From: Phaeobacter sp. 22II1-1F12B
GTDB taxonomy: Bacteria > Pseudomonadota > Alphaproteobacteria > Rhodobacterales > Rhodobacteraceae
Direction: 5' to 3'
Length of the DNA: 64,000 nucleotides
Assembly (NCBI RefSeq): GCF_002210165.1
Contig: NZ_AQQP01000018.1
Location: 1-64,000 of the forward strand
In this document: positions 44,009 through 52,564 of the stretch, piece after piece
Layout of the letters: every line of letters begins with the position of its first letter
Numbering within the stretch: the stretch's first letter is position 1
Made by a program: the position numbers and the translations under genes
Notes under the pieces: generated by a model
Database searches by the model: none
Told to the model about the DNA's origin: nothing
Seen by the model: the letters and a program-made list of their open reading frames with translations, nothing else

Positions 44009-44015
44009 CGCGGCA

Positions 44016-44052
44016 TCACCGGTGGTCGGGTTATAGACCTGACCGCCGGTGA
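44016..44052 (+). terminator. Long hairpin after the DUF892 gene
   Basis: A 16-pair stem with two G-U wobbles (TCACCGG pairs with CCGGTGA at the base) and the 5-base loop TATAG starts 8 bp after the stop. No clear T-run follows, so termination efficiency is uncertain. Confidence 0.55.
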
Positions 44053-44250
44053 CCCTTGTGGCGAGAGCCTTCCAACGCGATTGGACGCAAGACTCCTGCA
44101 GATGCGTGTGCTGTGCGAACGATGGGCGCGAGTTCGCGGGGTACGCTGAGCATTTGAAAAAAACAGTCTCTGAACCGGTCGGCGATCTGTTCTGCCGGGA
44201 ACTCCGGCCCACGCTCGATGTGTGGTCACCAGGTGGAGAGAAAGCAAGCG

Positions 44251-45003
44251 ATGGCAATACATGAAACTGATGTCGCGGTGATCGGCGCCGGAACCGCCGG
44301 GCTGGCCGCGGAGCGCCATGCCCGCAAGGAAGGCGCAACCACTCTGTTGATCGACCCGGTCTTTGCGGGAACCACCTGTGCGACGGTCGGCTGCATGCCT
44401 TCAAAGCTATTGATCGCTGCTGCGGACGCCGCCCAAGCGGTGCGACACGCAATAGATTTCGGCGTCACAGCCGAACCCGCAATAGACGGGCGTGCTGTGC
44501 TGGCGAGGGTGCTTCGGCTGCGCGACGATTTCGCCCGAGGGGTGCGGCAGTCCATAGAAGAACTGCCGGAGGGCACCTGCCTGACCGCCCAAGCGTGCTT
44601 TGAAGCTCCGGGCGTTCTGGCGCTTGATACTGGCGATCGCGTCGAAGCGCGGGCCGTCGTCATCGCCCCGGGGGCCAGTCCGGCAGTGCCCGAGCCGTAT
44701 GAGGCGGTGGAGGATCACGTTCTGACCAACGAGACAATCTTCGAGCTTGAGGATCTGCCAGAGAGCGTTGGAGTCATCGGGGCGGGTCCACTGGGGCTGG
44801 AACTGGCGCAGGCAATGCACCGACTGGGTGTGCGGGTGGAGGTGTTTGACGCAGGCAACCGGCTGGCTGGGCTGCCTGCGGAGGCGAGCGATGCGCTGCA
44901 CGGGATACTGACCGAGGCATTCCCGATCCATCTGGACTGTAAGCCCGACCCTTCCGCGACCGACACGGGGGGTCGCCCTCTCATGGAACGGGGGAGACCG
45001 TGA
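44251..45003 (+). pseudogene. Dihydrolipoamide-dehydrogenase-like flavoprotein, truncated
   Basis: The frame starts at ATG 44251. VAVIGAGTAGLAAERHARK is the FAD loop, GTTCATVGCMPSKLLI holds the CxxxxC redox pair, and VGVIGAGPLGLELAQAMHRLG is the NAD loop. The protein stops after about 250 residues, where family members have about 460, so the rest of the NAD domain and the whole dimerisation domain with the catalytic His are gone. The last residues (DTGGRPLMERGRP) are foreign and run antisense into cyoB. GGAAC-N17-GTG lies upstream at 44198, one base off the EcfG pattern. Confidence 0.85.
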
Positions 45004-46030
45004 AGGACAGCACCGCGATGCACATGGTGGCATAGACCATCGAGCGGTAGCCGTAGAGTGCCTTGGCTGAGAAGGTCGAGATCACCTCGGACCACACCCC
45101 GAAGGCCGGCAGGATCAGGATGTAGACCTCGGGGTGACCGAACAGCCAGAAGAGGTTGGCGTAGTTCATCAGGTTGCCACCCGCCGCCACCGTGAAGAAA
45201 TGGAAGCCGAAATGCCGGTCCAGCCACAGCATCAGCGTGGCCAGCGTCAGCGGCGTCATGGAAAACACCATCAGGATCGAGGTGCAGAGCGCCGTCCAGC
45301 AGAACAGCGGCATCCGCATCAGGTGCATCCCCGGCGCGCGTTCCTTGTAGAGGGTAACGGCAAAGTTGATGCCCGTCAGTGTTGAGTCGACCGAGGTCAG
45401 CGTGATCGCCCAGATCCAGTAGTCGACGCCTGGGCCTGGGCTGAAGTCGATGCCCGTGAATGGCGGATAGCCGCTCCAGCCGCCGGTGGAGAACCTGCCG
45501 ATCACCAGGGAGGTCATGACCAGCGCGGCCCCGGCAGCCGTCAGCCCAAGGCTCACCGCATTCATGAAGGGAAAGCTCATGTCCCGCGCCCCGATCTGGA
45601 TCGGCATGACGTAGTTGATGAGGCCCGTCAGGAAGGGCATCGCCATGAAGAAGATCATGATCGAACCGTGGGTCGAGAATAGCTGGCCGAAATGCTCGCC
45701 GGAGAGAAACCCCTGATCGCCCACCGCCACCGCCTGCTGGGTGCGCATCACCACCGCCTCGGCAAGGGCGCGGGCAAACATCACCAGCGCCAGGACGATA
45801 TACATGATGCCGATCTTCTTGTGATCGAGGCTGGTCAGCCAGTCGCGCCAGAGCGGCCGCCACCAGCCCCTGACCGTGAGCAGCACGAGCATCGCCAGCA
45901 GCCCGGCCACGGCAACGCCGCCTGCGGCAGCGGCGACAGCCGCGCTGGATGTGCCTTGGCGCCAGGCATCGACAAAGACGATGTCGCCCCGGTCGAGCAG
46001 GCCGAGAAGGGGGTGCGCCGGCTCAGCCAT
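44981..46030 (-). pseudogene. cyoB: Quinol oxidase subunit I (CyoB-like), C-terminally truncated
   Basis: The frame covers the first about 345 residues of a bo3-type subunit I, which normally has about 660. The low-spin heme ligand region THGSIMIFFMAMPF and the CuB site GHPEVYILILPAFGV are present. The sequence breaks off after CIAVLSFTV, just where the CuB His-His pair should follow, and the later heme ligands are also missing. cyoC and cyoD are absent. The frame then ends in SPVP at the junction with the truncated flavoprotein gene. The start overlaps the end of cyoA by 8 bp. It cannot be catalytic. Confidence 0.88.
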
Positions 46031-46664
46031 CGTCAGCCGGCGCCTTACCCGCCTTCAGACGCTTCACAGTCTCGCCGAACGGATCGCCCTCGACGCTGCC
46101 GAAGGCCACGGGCGCATCCAGCACGCCGGGTTCGGCCAGCCTGGCCTGCGTTCCCGCATCGAGTGGCGGCGCTGCATGGGCGGTGGCGAGCCAGACATCG
46201 AAGGCGGCGGGCGTCACCGCTTCGGCCACGAAATGTTGACGCGCGAACTGCGCCCCGTTGTATTGCGTGTTCAACCCCGCGAACTGCCCCTCGGCATCGG
46301 CCCGCAGGTTGAATCGCGATGCCATGCCCGGCATCGCATAGATCTGCCCGCCGAGCCGGGGCACCGAAAAGGCCTGCAGCGCCGTCCCACTGGTCAGCCG
46401 CAGCTCGACGGGCCGCCCCACGGGCAGCACCAGCCGATCGGCAGACGCGACACCGGCGTCGCGGTAGACGAACAACCATTTCCAGTCATAGGCGATGGCG
46501 TCGATCCGAAGCACCTCTCCCGGCCCGACTGCGCGGTAAGGGTCCATCGAGACCGTCTGGCGCCAGAGATTCCACCCCAACACGCAAACCACGGCAACCG
46601 GCAAGCCCCAGAGCACAACTTCCATCGGCCACGAGAATGACCATCGAGACGCGTAGCGGCCCCG
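46023..46664 (-). pseudogene. cyoA: Quinol oxidase subunit II (CyoA-like), 3' part
   Basis: This is the downstream part of cyoA split by the transposon at 46665. It starts at RYASRWSFSWPMEVVLWGLP, the second membrane helix, and continues through the periplasmic cupredoxin domain (AIAYDWKWLFVYRDAGV, then AFSVPRLGGQIYAMPG). The CuA positions hold no Cys (TQYNGAQFAR), as in quinol rather than cytochrome c oxidases. With the part at 48759-49000 and one copy of the target duplication removed, it joins in frame into a 292-residue protein. Confidence 0.9.
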
Positions 46665-46727
46665 TGTCACTGTACCCTAATTAATCAGAATCCGGTCTGA
46701 AATTGTCCCATAAAATCAATGGCGGTT

Positions 46728-46787
46728 TGTATCCTTAATTTTCATATTGTACCGTTAATTACCATACTGTACCCTTAATTACCGTAC
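46728..46787 (+). repeat. Three 20-bp subterminal repeats, copy B
   Basis: Units begin at 46728, 46748 and 46768 with the same 20-bp period as in copy A and the core TTAATTNNCATA. The first unit differs slightly (TGTATCCTTAATT). Confidence 0.85.
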
Positions 46788-46834
46788 GGTCGTAGCTGTG
46801 GATAAGTGTCGACCTCTTGGGGCGGGGGATTTAC

Positions 46835-48463
46835 GTGGCCAGCGAGCGTATTGCGAAACATCGTGCAGCGGTTCTTCGGCCGATCCTGGAGCTTGAGAAG
46901 AGGGGCGAGCCGATCAGCGCTGCTATCGGGGACGCCGCTTGGGAGCTCGGCTTGGCGAAAAGCCACACATGGTCGCTCTACCGGCGTCTGAGAGAGAACG
47001 ATGCACGTGCCACGGCGTTGGAGTTGGACCGTCGCGGGCCGAAACCGGGGTCGAAACGGATCGCACAAGACGTCGAAATCATCATCGATGAGAGTCTGCA
47101 GCGCTACTATCTGGTTCGTGAGCGCTCGAGCTTTCTTCGCATCTGGCGCGAGATCCGTGCCGAGTGCGAAGCGAAGGGGTTTCAGCCCCCGACCCGGAAA
47201 ACGGTCAAAGCCCGTCTCGACGCGATAGATCAGCGAGAGGTCTTCCGGAAACGGCGCGGGGCACAGGAGGCTGACAAGGTTTTTGCCGCGCGTCCTGGCC
47301 GCCTTGAAGTTTCAGCCCCACTGGAAGTTGTCCAGATCGATCATACAACTTCGGACATCACGTTGGTCGATCACGTCAATCGACGGCCGCTTGCGCGCCC
47401 CTATCTGACGGTGGCCATCGATGTCGCGAGCCGGATCGTTCTCGGGGTCCATGTCACTTTCGATGAGCCATCTGTCTTGTCGATCGCCCTATGTCTCGAT
47501 CATTGCGTGCGCCGGAAATCGGTGCACGTCCCTGGAACAATTGAAGAGTTGGTTTGGCCGACTGCCGGCATTCCGAAGGCGATCCACGTCGACAATGCGC
47601 AGGAGTTCCACAGCGATGCCTTCAGAATGGCCTGCGAAGATTGGGGCATTGCCGTCGAGTATCGTCCCTTTGGCGGCAAACACTATGGCGGCCATGTCGA
47701 ACGGCTGATCGGAACGACCATGGGTGCCGTTCATGTGCTGCCCGGGACGACCCATTCCTCAATCGTTGAGAAGGGCGATTATGACAGTGAAAAGCATGCA
47801 GTCCTGACCCTGACCGAGTTCGAGGATTGGCTTCATCTGGAAATATGCCGTTACCACAATACGGTGCACGAAGCCCTCGGTCGAACACCGCTGGCGGCTT
47901 GGGCGGACATGGGCGGGGATACCGCCGGGCGGCAGGTTGTCGATGTCGATGCCTTTCGGACGAGCTTCTTGCCCTTTGAGTGGCGCCAACTCGGGCGCAC
48001 CGGGGTCACGCTCTTCGGGGTCCATTACTGGAGCGATGTCTTCGCGTCGTTGGTCGGACGCAGGCAGGGCAAGGTACAGGTGAAATACGATCCGCGAGAC
48101 TTGTCGCAGGTCTGGGTCAACACCGATGATGGCCGCGTGATCCCGGCGCGCTACAGGGATCTCAGCCACCCGCGGATATCGCTATGGGAAAGTCGGCGGG
48201 CGCGGAAAGAGTGGCAGGATAAGCATGGTGGACGGATCAACGAGCGGATCCTGTTCCAGTTGATTGACGCGCAACGGCGGCTGGCCGAAGCCGCGCGCCA
48301 AAAGACGAGGACTGCCCGGTTGGAAAACGAAAGAGGTGATCGGCTTCCCCGGAACCAACCGCGTCGAGATCCGTCGCGCGAAATGTTCGCGATCGACACG
48401 GGCAACCCTGATCTGCCAACCTATGAGATTGATGAGTTTGATGACCCCAGAGGAAAGAATTGA
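46835..48463 (+). CDS. tniA: TniA-type DDE transposase, copy B
   Basis: The protein has 542 residues from GTG 46835, the same start and length as copy A. The catalytic motifs QIDHTTSDIT, HVDNAQEFHS and GGHVERLIGT are intact. Substitutions relative to copy A are spread along the length (for example VASERIAKH against VNERLAKH at the N-terminus, and RRQGKVQ against RGQGKVQ), so the two copies are related but not a recent duplication. The AAA+ partner is truncated here, so movement would need a TniB from elsewhere. Confidence 0.9.
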   Translation: MASERIAKHRAAVLRPILELEKRGEPISAAIGDAAWELGLAKSHTWSLYRRLRENDARATALELDRRGPKPGSKRIAQDVEIIIDESLQRYYLVRERSSFLRIWREIRAECEAKGFQPPTRKTVKARLDAIDQREVFRKRRGAQEADKVFAARPGRLEVSAPLEVVQIDHTTSDITLVDHVNRRPLARPYLTVAIDVASRIVLGVHVTFDEPSVLSIALCLDHCVRRKSVHVPGTIEELVWPTAGIPKAIHVDNAQEFHSDAFRMACEDWGIAVEYRPFGGKHYGGHVERLIGTTMGAVHVLPGTTHSSIVEKGDYDSEKHAVLTLTEFEDWLHLEICRYHNTVHEALGRTPLAAWADMGGDTAGRQVVDVDAFRTSFLPFEWRQLGRTGVTLFGVHYWSDVFASLVGRRQGKVQVKYDPRDLSQVWVNTDDGRVIPARYRDLSHPRISLWESRRARKEWQDKHGGRINERILFQLIDAQRRLAEAARQKTRTARLENERGDRLPRNQPRRDPSREMFAIDTGNPDLPTYEIDEFDDPRGKN

Positions 48464-48713
48464 CCGCATCCGCGGCGATCATTGGATCGCGTTTGACCGA
48501 GCCACGATTGTTCTCAACCGATTGACATCCCTTATGGAAATGCCGCAGCAGAGCCGGATGCCGGGGCTGATGGTCTATGGAAGCTCTGGCATCGGCAAGA
48601 CGATGATCGCCAAGCGGATGGCGAGCAAATATCCAACTCAGTACAACGCCGAACTGGGCGCCACGCGTGGAGCCTGTGGATATACTGTAATTAAGGGTAC
48701 AAAAACGCCCTAA
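48423..48713 (+). pseudogene. tniB: TniB-type ATPase, N-terminal remnant
   Basis: The frame has the first about 80 residues of TniB, including the Walker A loop GSSGIGKTM, and follows copy A up to YPTQYNAELG. It then continues for a few residues into transposon right-end DNA and stops at 48713. Walker B and the rest are missing, so it cannot act as an ATPase. Confidence 0.9.
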
Positions 48714-48758
48714 AGCGCCCTGAACCCGCAGATTCTGGTTTATTAGGGTACAGTGACA

Positions 48759-49000
48759 CCCCGCCCGCCAATTCGGTAGCGCCAGGCAATGAGTGGCAAG
48801 GCCAGGAACACAGGCACGATGACCGGCAGCATCCAGAGAATGATCGTCATCAGATGTGCTCGTTGTCGCGCCGCGACCTCTCCGGCGGGGTGGAGAACAC
48901 CCGCTTCGATGCATCCAGACAGAAGCGCAATCCCGGCGAGGCAGACGAGGCGGCCGAGTATGCTCAATCTTCCATATGCCCGCCGCCCCGGGTTCGTCAT
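48759..49000 (-). pseudogene. cyoA: Quinol oxidase subunit II (CyoA-like), 5' part
   Basis: ATG 49000 follows AGGTGAAGGG. It encodes a lipoprotein signal with lipobox IALLSGC, then EAGVLHPAGEVAARQRAHLM and the first membrane helix (MTIILWMLPVIVPVFLALPL), and ends in WRYRIGGRG at the transposon boundary. This matches the first 80 residues of CyoA. The other part lies at 46023-46664. Confidence 0.9.
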
Positions 49001-49083
49001 CCCTTCACCTGCCTGCACTTGCTCTGCCGGTCCCGGCCTCCTCCTGAGGGTGTGATCGGATCCGATAAAGTCAAAGCTGCACC

Positions 49084-49401
49084 TCAACTGCATGTCGTGA
49101 TGGACACAACCGGCAGAAGCGTCCAGATCGTGGCGACCAGACCCACCCAGCCTCCGGTGCGGCTGACAAAGTCGACCAGGTCGGATGACGGCTGCGGCCA
49201 GGAGTAGTGCGCAGCCAGAAGCGCCAGTTGCGCCAGGATCGCCAGGGCATAGCCTGCTCCCAGCAGCAGACCGGGCAGCGCCACACCGAGCACCGTCCCC
49301 GTCAGGCCGTGGCCGCAGATCAATCCGTGTAGCCCGTAGACCGCACCGAACGCGGCCAGCCAGACCAGGGGCGAGACCAGGATACGCAGGACCTTCGTCA
49401 T
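49084..49401 (-). CDS. Small membrane protein of the oxidase operon
   Basis: The protein has 105 residues and its start overlaps the stop of the subunit I+III gene (ATGA). Three hydrophobic segments are visible (VLRILVSPLVWLAAFGAVYG, the LGVALPGLLLGAGYALAILA stretch, and GLVATIWTLLPVVSITTC). I do not recognise the family. Its position between the oxidase core gene and cyoA suggests an accessory or assembly part of the oxidase. Confidence 0.7.
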   Translation of the reverse strand: MTKVLRILVSPLVWLAAFGAVYGLHGLICGHGLTGTVLGVALPGLLLGAGYALAILAQLALLAAHYSWPQPSSDLVDFVSRTGGWVGLVATIWTLLPVVSITTCS

Positions 49402-51881
49402 GACAGGAACCCGGGCAGGTGCCCGACCAGAAGGATCAGTGTTCCAGTTGCGGCCAGGTAGTCGACCCACAGGCCGACGACCGGAAAATCCGACCGGCGC
49501 CGGGTTGACGTCAGCCCGCCTCGAACCTTGGCGATCAGGACGGCGATCATCAGAGCGACCAGACCCGCATGGAACAGACCGTATCCGCTCAGCACCGTCA
49601 GGGTCGCGCCGTAGGCGTGCCCGCCGGGGTCCGGCGCGCGCAACATCATCGCCGCACAGGCGACCCCGATGGCGCCAGCGGCAGCGAACGCGATTGCGAG
49701 CGCGGGCATCGCGTTGGCCTCCCGGCGAACCGCCTGGATCGCCCATCGTATGGCTATTGGTCCGGTGGCCGCGCCCGCCAGGCCGATGCATATCTCCAGG
49801 ACCGAAGGCGTGAACCAGGCCGGTGGCGGCCACCCCGGCGCGACGGTCCAGAGAAAGGCGAACCCGAACAACAGCGACCCGAAGAAGGTGGCGTTAGCCG
49901 TCAGCAGGAACACCGATCCCCACCAGCCCGGCGCACGGTCGGTCGCGGTTGCGGGGCGCAAACTCAACCCATGGCCGATGTCCTGCGCGGGCAGATCATC
50001 GGCACGACCCAGCGTCCAGACCCAGCGACAGGCCAGCACCGCCACGCCGGCCAGGGCGAGGGGGGTCAGCCAGTAGAGCTTGAGCAGGAGCGACAGGAAG
50101 AACAGGCCGGTGATCGCCGACATCACGATCGGCAGGCGCGTGTTCGACGGATATACGACGTGAAAGTCGGGGTGTCCGGTGGCTACATCCACTGTCAGCG
50201 TCTCGCGCCAGCCGTGCCGGGGTCTGCCCAGATAACCTTTACCGCGGGCCAGCCGCGATGTCAGGTCGGGGTCGCGGGTCAGCGGGTCGCGCCCCGTCAC
50301 CTGCGGCAGGCTGGCAAAATTGTAGGCCGGGGGCGGCAGTATCATCGCCCATTCCAAAGTGCCTGCCTTCCAGGGATCGCGCCGGCCCCGCACGGCCGTT
50401 ACGGAATTGAGGATGATATCGAACAGGACCATGGCCAGGCCGATCGCCAGGACGAAGCTGCCGACCGAGGAGACCAGGTTGATCGCTGTCCAGCCGTCCT
50501 CGGGCGCATAGGTCGGGATGCGCCTGCGCTGGCCCATCAGACCGACCCAGTGCATCGCCAGGAAGGTCACGTGGAAGCCGATGAAGATCAGCGCAAAGGC
50601 GAATTCTCCCAAACGGAAGAACCGCCGGCGCCCGGTGACATGCGGCAGCCAGTAGTAAAGGCCGGCCAGCACCGGAAAGACGAAGCCGCCGAACAGGACG
50701 TAATGCAGGTGCGCGGTGACAAAGGCGGTGTCATGCGCCTGCCAGTCGAAAGGTACCACGGCAACCATCACGCCGGTCAGCCCGCCGATCACGAAGGTCA
50801 CGAAGAAACCCAGGATATGCAGCATCGGCATATGTAGCTCGGGCCGGCCCCGCCACATCGTCCCGATCCAGGCAAAGATCTGCACCGCCGTGGGCACCGC
50901 CACCAATGTTGAGGCGGCCGAGAAGAAGGCCAGTCCCATATGGGGGATGCCGGTGGTGAACATGTGGTGGACCCACAGCCCGAAGGACAGGAAGGCCAGG
51001 GCCACCGCCGCCGCCACGATCCAGCCGTAGCCCAGCAGCGTAGTCCGGCACATCACCGGCAGCACGGTCGAGATCACGCCAGCGGCAGGCAGGAAGATGA
51101 TGTAGACCTCGGGGTGCCCGAACAGCCAGAACAGGTGCTGCCAGAGCAGGCTGTCACCCCCCAGGTCTGCCTGGAAGAAGGGCAGGCCGAAGGCGCGCTC
51201 GACCTCCAGCAGCACGGAGCCGAGGATCAGCGGCGGAAACCCCGTCAGGATCATCAGCGCGGTAACAAGGGCATACCACGCGAAAATCGGCATCCTGTCC
51301 ATCGACATGCCCGGCGCGCGGTATTTCAGGATCGAGACGGTGATCTCGACCGCCGCCGCGATGGCCGAGATTTCCACGAAGGTGATGCCGATCAGCCAGA
51401 AATCGGTGTTGATCCCCGGCGAATGGATCGCGCCGCTCAAGGGCGGATACATGAACCAGCCGCCGTCGGGGGCGATACCCAGCAGCATCGACACCAGAAG
51501 CATCGTTCCGCCGAAGGCGTAGCACCAGTAGCCATAGGCCGTAAGCCTCGGGAACGCCAGGTCGCGGGTGCCCAGCATCTTGGGCAGCAGATAGACCGCC
51601 AGCCCCTCGAAGGTGGGGATGGCGAAGAGGAACATCATGATGGTCCCGTGCATGGTGAAGATCTGGTTGTAGATATCTGGACCAGCGAAGGCCGAATGCG
51701 GCGTGGCAAGCTGGGCCCGGATCAGCATCGCCAGAAGTCCGCCGACAACGAAGAAGAAGAAGGCGGTGACAATGAACATCCGCCCCAGGTCGGTATGGTT
51801 TACGGTCGAGAACCAGCCGCGAATGCCGGGCTCGGACGCCCAGATGAGTGACAGGGCGCGATGGCGTCGGAGTGCGTTCAT
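49398..51881 (-). CDS. Heme-copper oxidase subunit I+III fusion
   Basis: The protein has 827 residues and is a fusion of subunit I (about 1-560) and subunit III (about 600-827). The heme and CuB ligands are complete: TMHGTIMMFLFAIP (low-spin heme), GHPEVYIIFLP (CuB His and cross-linked Tyr), LWVHHMFTTG (His pair) and THLHY-type VTAHLHYVLFGG (both heme ligands). The subunit III part has helices such as WWGSVFLLTANATFFGSLLF. Fusions of this kind occur in caa3/ba-type enzymes. It overlaps the subunit II gene by 4 bp. Since that subunit lacks CuA ligands, the enzyme probably oxidises quinol. Confidence 0.9.
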   Translation of the reverse strand: MNALRRHRALSLIWASEPGIRGWFSTVNHTDLGRMFIVTAFFFFVVGGLLAMLIRAQLATPHSAFAGPDIYNQIFTMHGTIMMFLFAIPTFEGLAVYLLPKMLGTRDLAFPRLTAYGYWCYAFGGTMLLVSMLLGIAPDGGWFMYPPLSGAIHSPGINTDFWLIGITFVEISAIAAAVEITVSILKYRAPGMSMDRMPIFAWYALVTALMILTGFPPLILGSVLLEVERAFGLPFFQADLGGDSLLWQHLFWLFGHPEVYIIFLPAAGVISTVLPVMCRTTLLGYGWIVAAAVALAFLSFGLWVHHMFTTGIPHMGLAFFSAASTLVAVPTAVQIFAWIGTMWRGRPELHMPMLHILGFFVTFVIGGLTGVMVAVVPFDWQAHDTAFVTAHLHYVLFGGFVFPVLAGLYYWLPHVTGRRRFFRLGEFAFALIFIGFHVTFLAMHWVGLMGQRRRIPTYAPEDGWTAINLVSSVGSFVLAIGLAMVLFDIILNSVTAVRGRRDPWKAGTLEWAMILPPPAYNFASLPQVTGRDPLTRDPDLTSRLARGKGYLGRPRHGWRETLTVDVATGHPDFHVVYPSNTRLPIVMSAITGLFFLSLLLKLYWLTPLALAGVAVLACRWVWTLGRADDLPAQDIGHGLSLRPATATDRAPGWWGSVFLLTANATFFGSLLFGFAFLWTVAPGWPPPAWFTPSVLEICIGLAGAATGPIAIRWAIQAVRREANAMPALAIAFAAAGAIGVACAAMMLRAPDPGGHAYGATLTVLSGYGLFHAGLVALMIAVLIAKVRGGLTSTRRRSDFPVVGLWVDYLAATGTLILLVGHLPGFLS

Positions 51882-52555
51882 TCGGTTTTACCTACAAGGA
51901 AGGCTCTCCAACCGGCCCCGTCATGCGCGGTTACGGTGAAGGTCAGGTTAGCATAGCCCGGGCCGCTGAACTCTGCGCTGAGGCCCTGGTAGGTGCCCGG
52001 CGCGTCGGCCTCGATCCGCAGGACGTTCACATGGCCGGGGATCGCATCAAGCTTGCCGGCAAGACGGGGCACCCAGAAAGAGTGGATCACGTCTTCGGTC
52101 GTGATTGCCACATCGACCGGCCGCCCGGCGGGAATGTGCAGCACCGCACTGGTCGTCCGGTCGGCTGCGTCGGAATAGGTGAATATCCAGCCGTCGCGGC
52201 TGCCGGTCGCGGCAACCTCGACGACCGCGTCGCCGGGATAGGGCAGCAGACGCTCACCGATCACCAGGCCGTAGGCCAGCAACGCGGCAAGCACGGTCAT
52301 CGGGAAGGCCAGGCCAAGGCCGATCACCCAGGTGCGAATTTCATGCCTTTCGCTGGCCGTTCCTTTGCGACGGAGGAAGGGCAAGGCAACCAGACCCGTC
52401 ACCAGGACGAATATCAGCGTGGCGCCGGACAGCAGCACCCACCAGAGGGTCGCGATCTCACGGGCGGCCGGTCCGGCGGGATCGACGACGGACAGCGCCC
52501 CTTCGCAACCTGCGAGCGTTAGAAGCGTTGTGGTCGCAAGGATAGTGCGACACAG
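51878..52555 (-). CDS. Oxidase subunit II lacking CuA ligands
   Basis: The protein has about 225 residues. The start is unclear: no in-frame ATG, GTG or TTG occurs near the signal peptide, and CTG 52555 or an upstream ATG inside the divergent gene (52681) are the options. A lipobox LTLAGC is followed by two membrane helices (WWVLLSGATLIFVLVTGLVA, then AFPMTVLAALLAYGLVI) and a cupredoxin domain with IHSFWVPRLAGKLDAIPG. At the CuA place it reads LSAEFSGPGYANL, without the two Cys, as in quinol oxidases. It is the first gene of the leftward oxidase operon. Confidence 0.82.
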   Translation of the reverse strand: MCRTILATTTLLTLAGCEGALSVVDPAGPAAREIATLWWVLLSGATLIFVLVTGLVALPFLRRKGTASERHEIRTWVIGLGLAFPMTVLAALLAYGLVIGERLLPYPGDAVVEVAATGSRDGWIFTYSDAADRTTSAVLHIPAGRPVDVAITTEDVIHSFWVPRLAGKLDAIPGHVNVLRIEADAPGTYQGLSAEFSGPGYANLTFTVTAHDGAGWRAFLVGKTE

Positions 52556-52564
52556 TTGGGTGAC

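Larger units (their letters stand above)
46665..48758 (+). mobile_element. Tn5053/Tn7-like transposon, copy B (internally deleted)
   Basis: It is bounded by inverted ends: TGTCACTGTACCCTAAT at 46665, and a partner reading inward as TGTCACTGTACCCTAATAAA that ends at 48758. A perfect 5-bp target duplication CCCCG flanks it (46660-46664 and 48759-48763). It contains the three 20-bp repeats on the left, one related repeat (48683-48701) on the right, an intact tniA and the first third of tniB. The break in tniB passes directly to right-end sequence, so everything from mid-tniB to the right end was deleted. It splits cyoA. Confidence 0.95.

Noticed and set aside
44198-44222. GGAAC-N17-GTG before the truncated flavoprotein gene
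   Set aside because: One base off the -10 element; may be a decayed promoter but not supported enough.
48743-49093. Treating the 116-codon frame as an independent lipoprotein
   Set aside because: Its lipobox and first helix continue exactly into the cyoA part beyond the transposon; it is the 5' part of one split gene.
49569-50837. 422-codon open frame antisense to the oxidase I+III fusion
   Set aside because: The opposite strand encodes all heme-copper ligands; the antisense protein is Arg/Gln/His-rich and low in structure.
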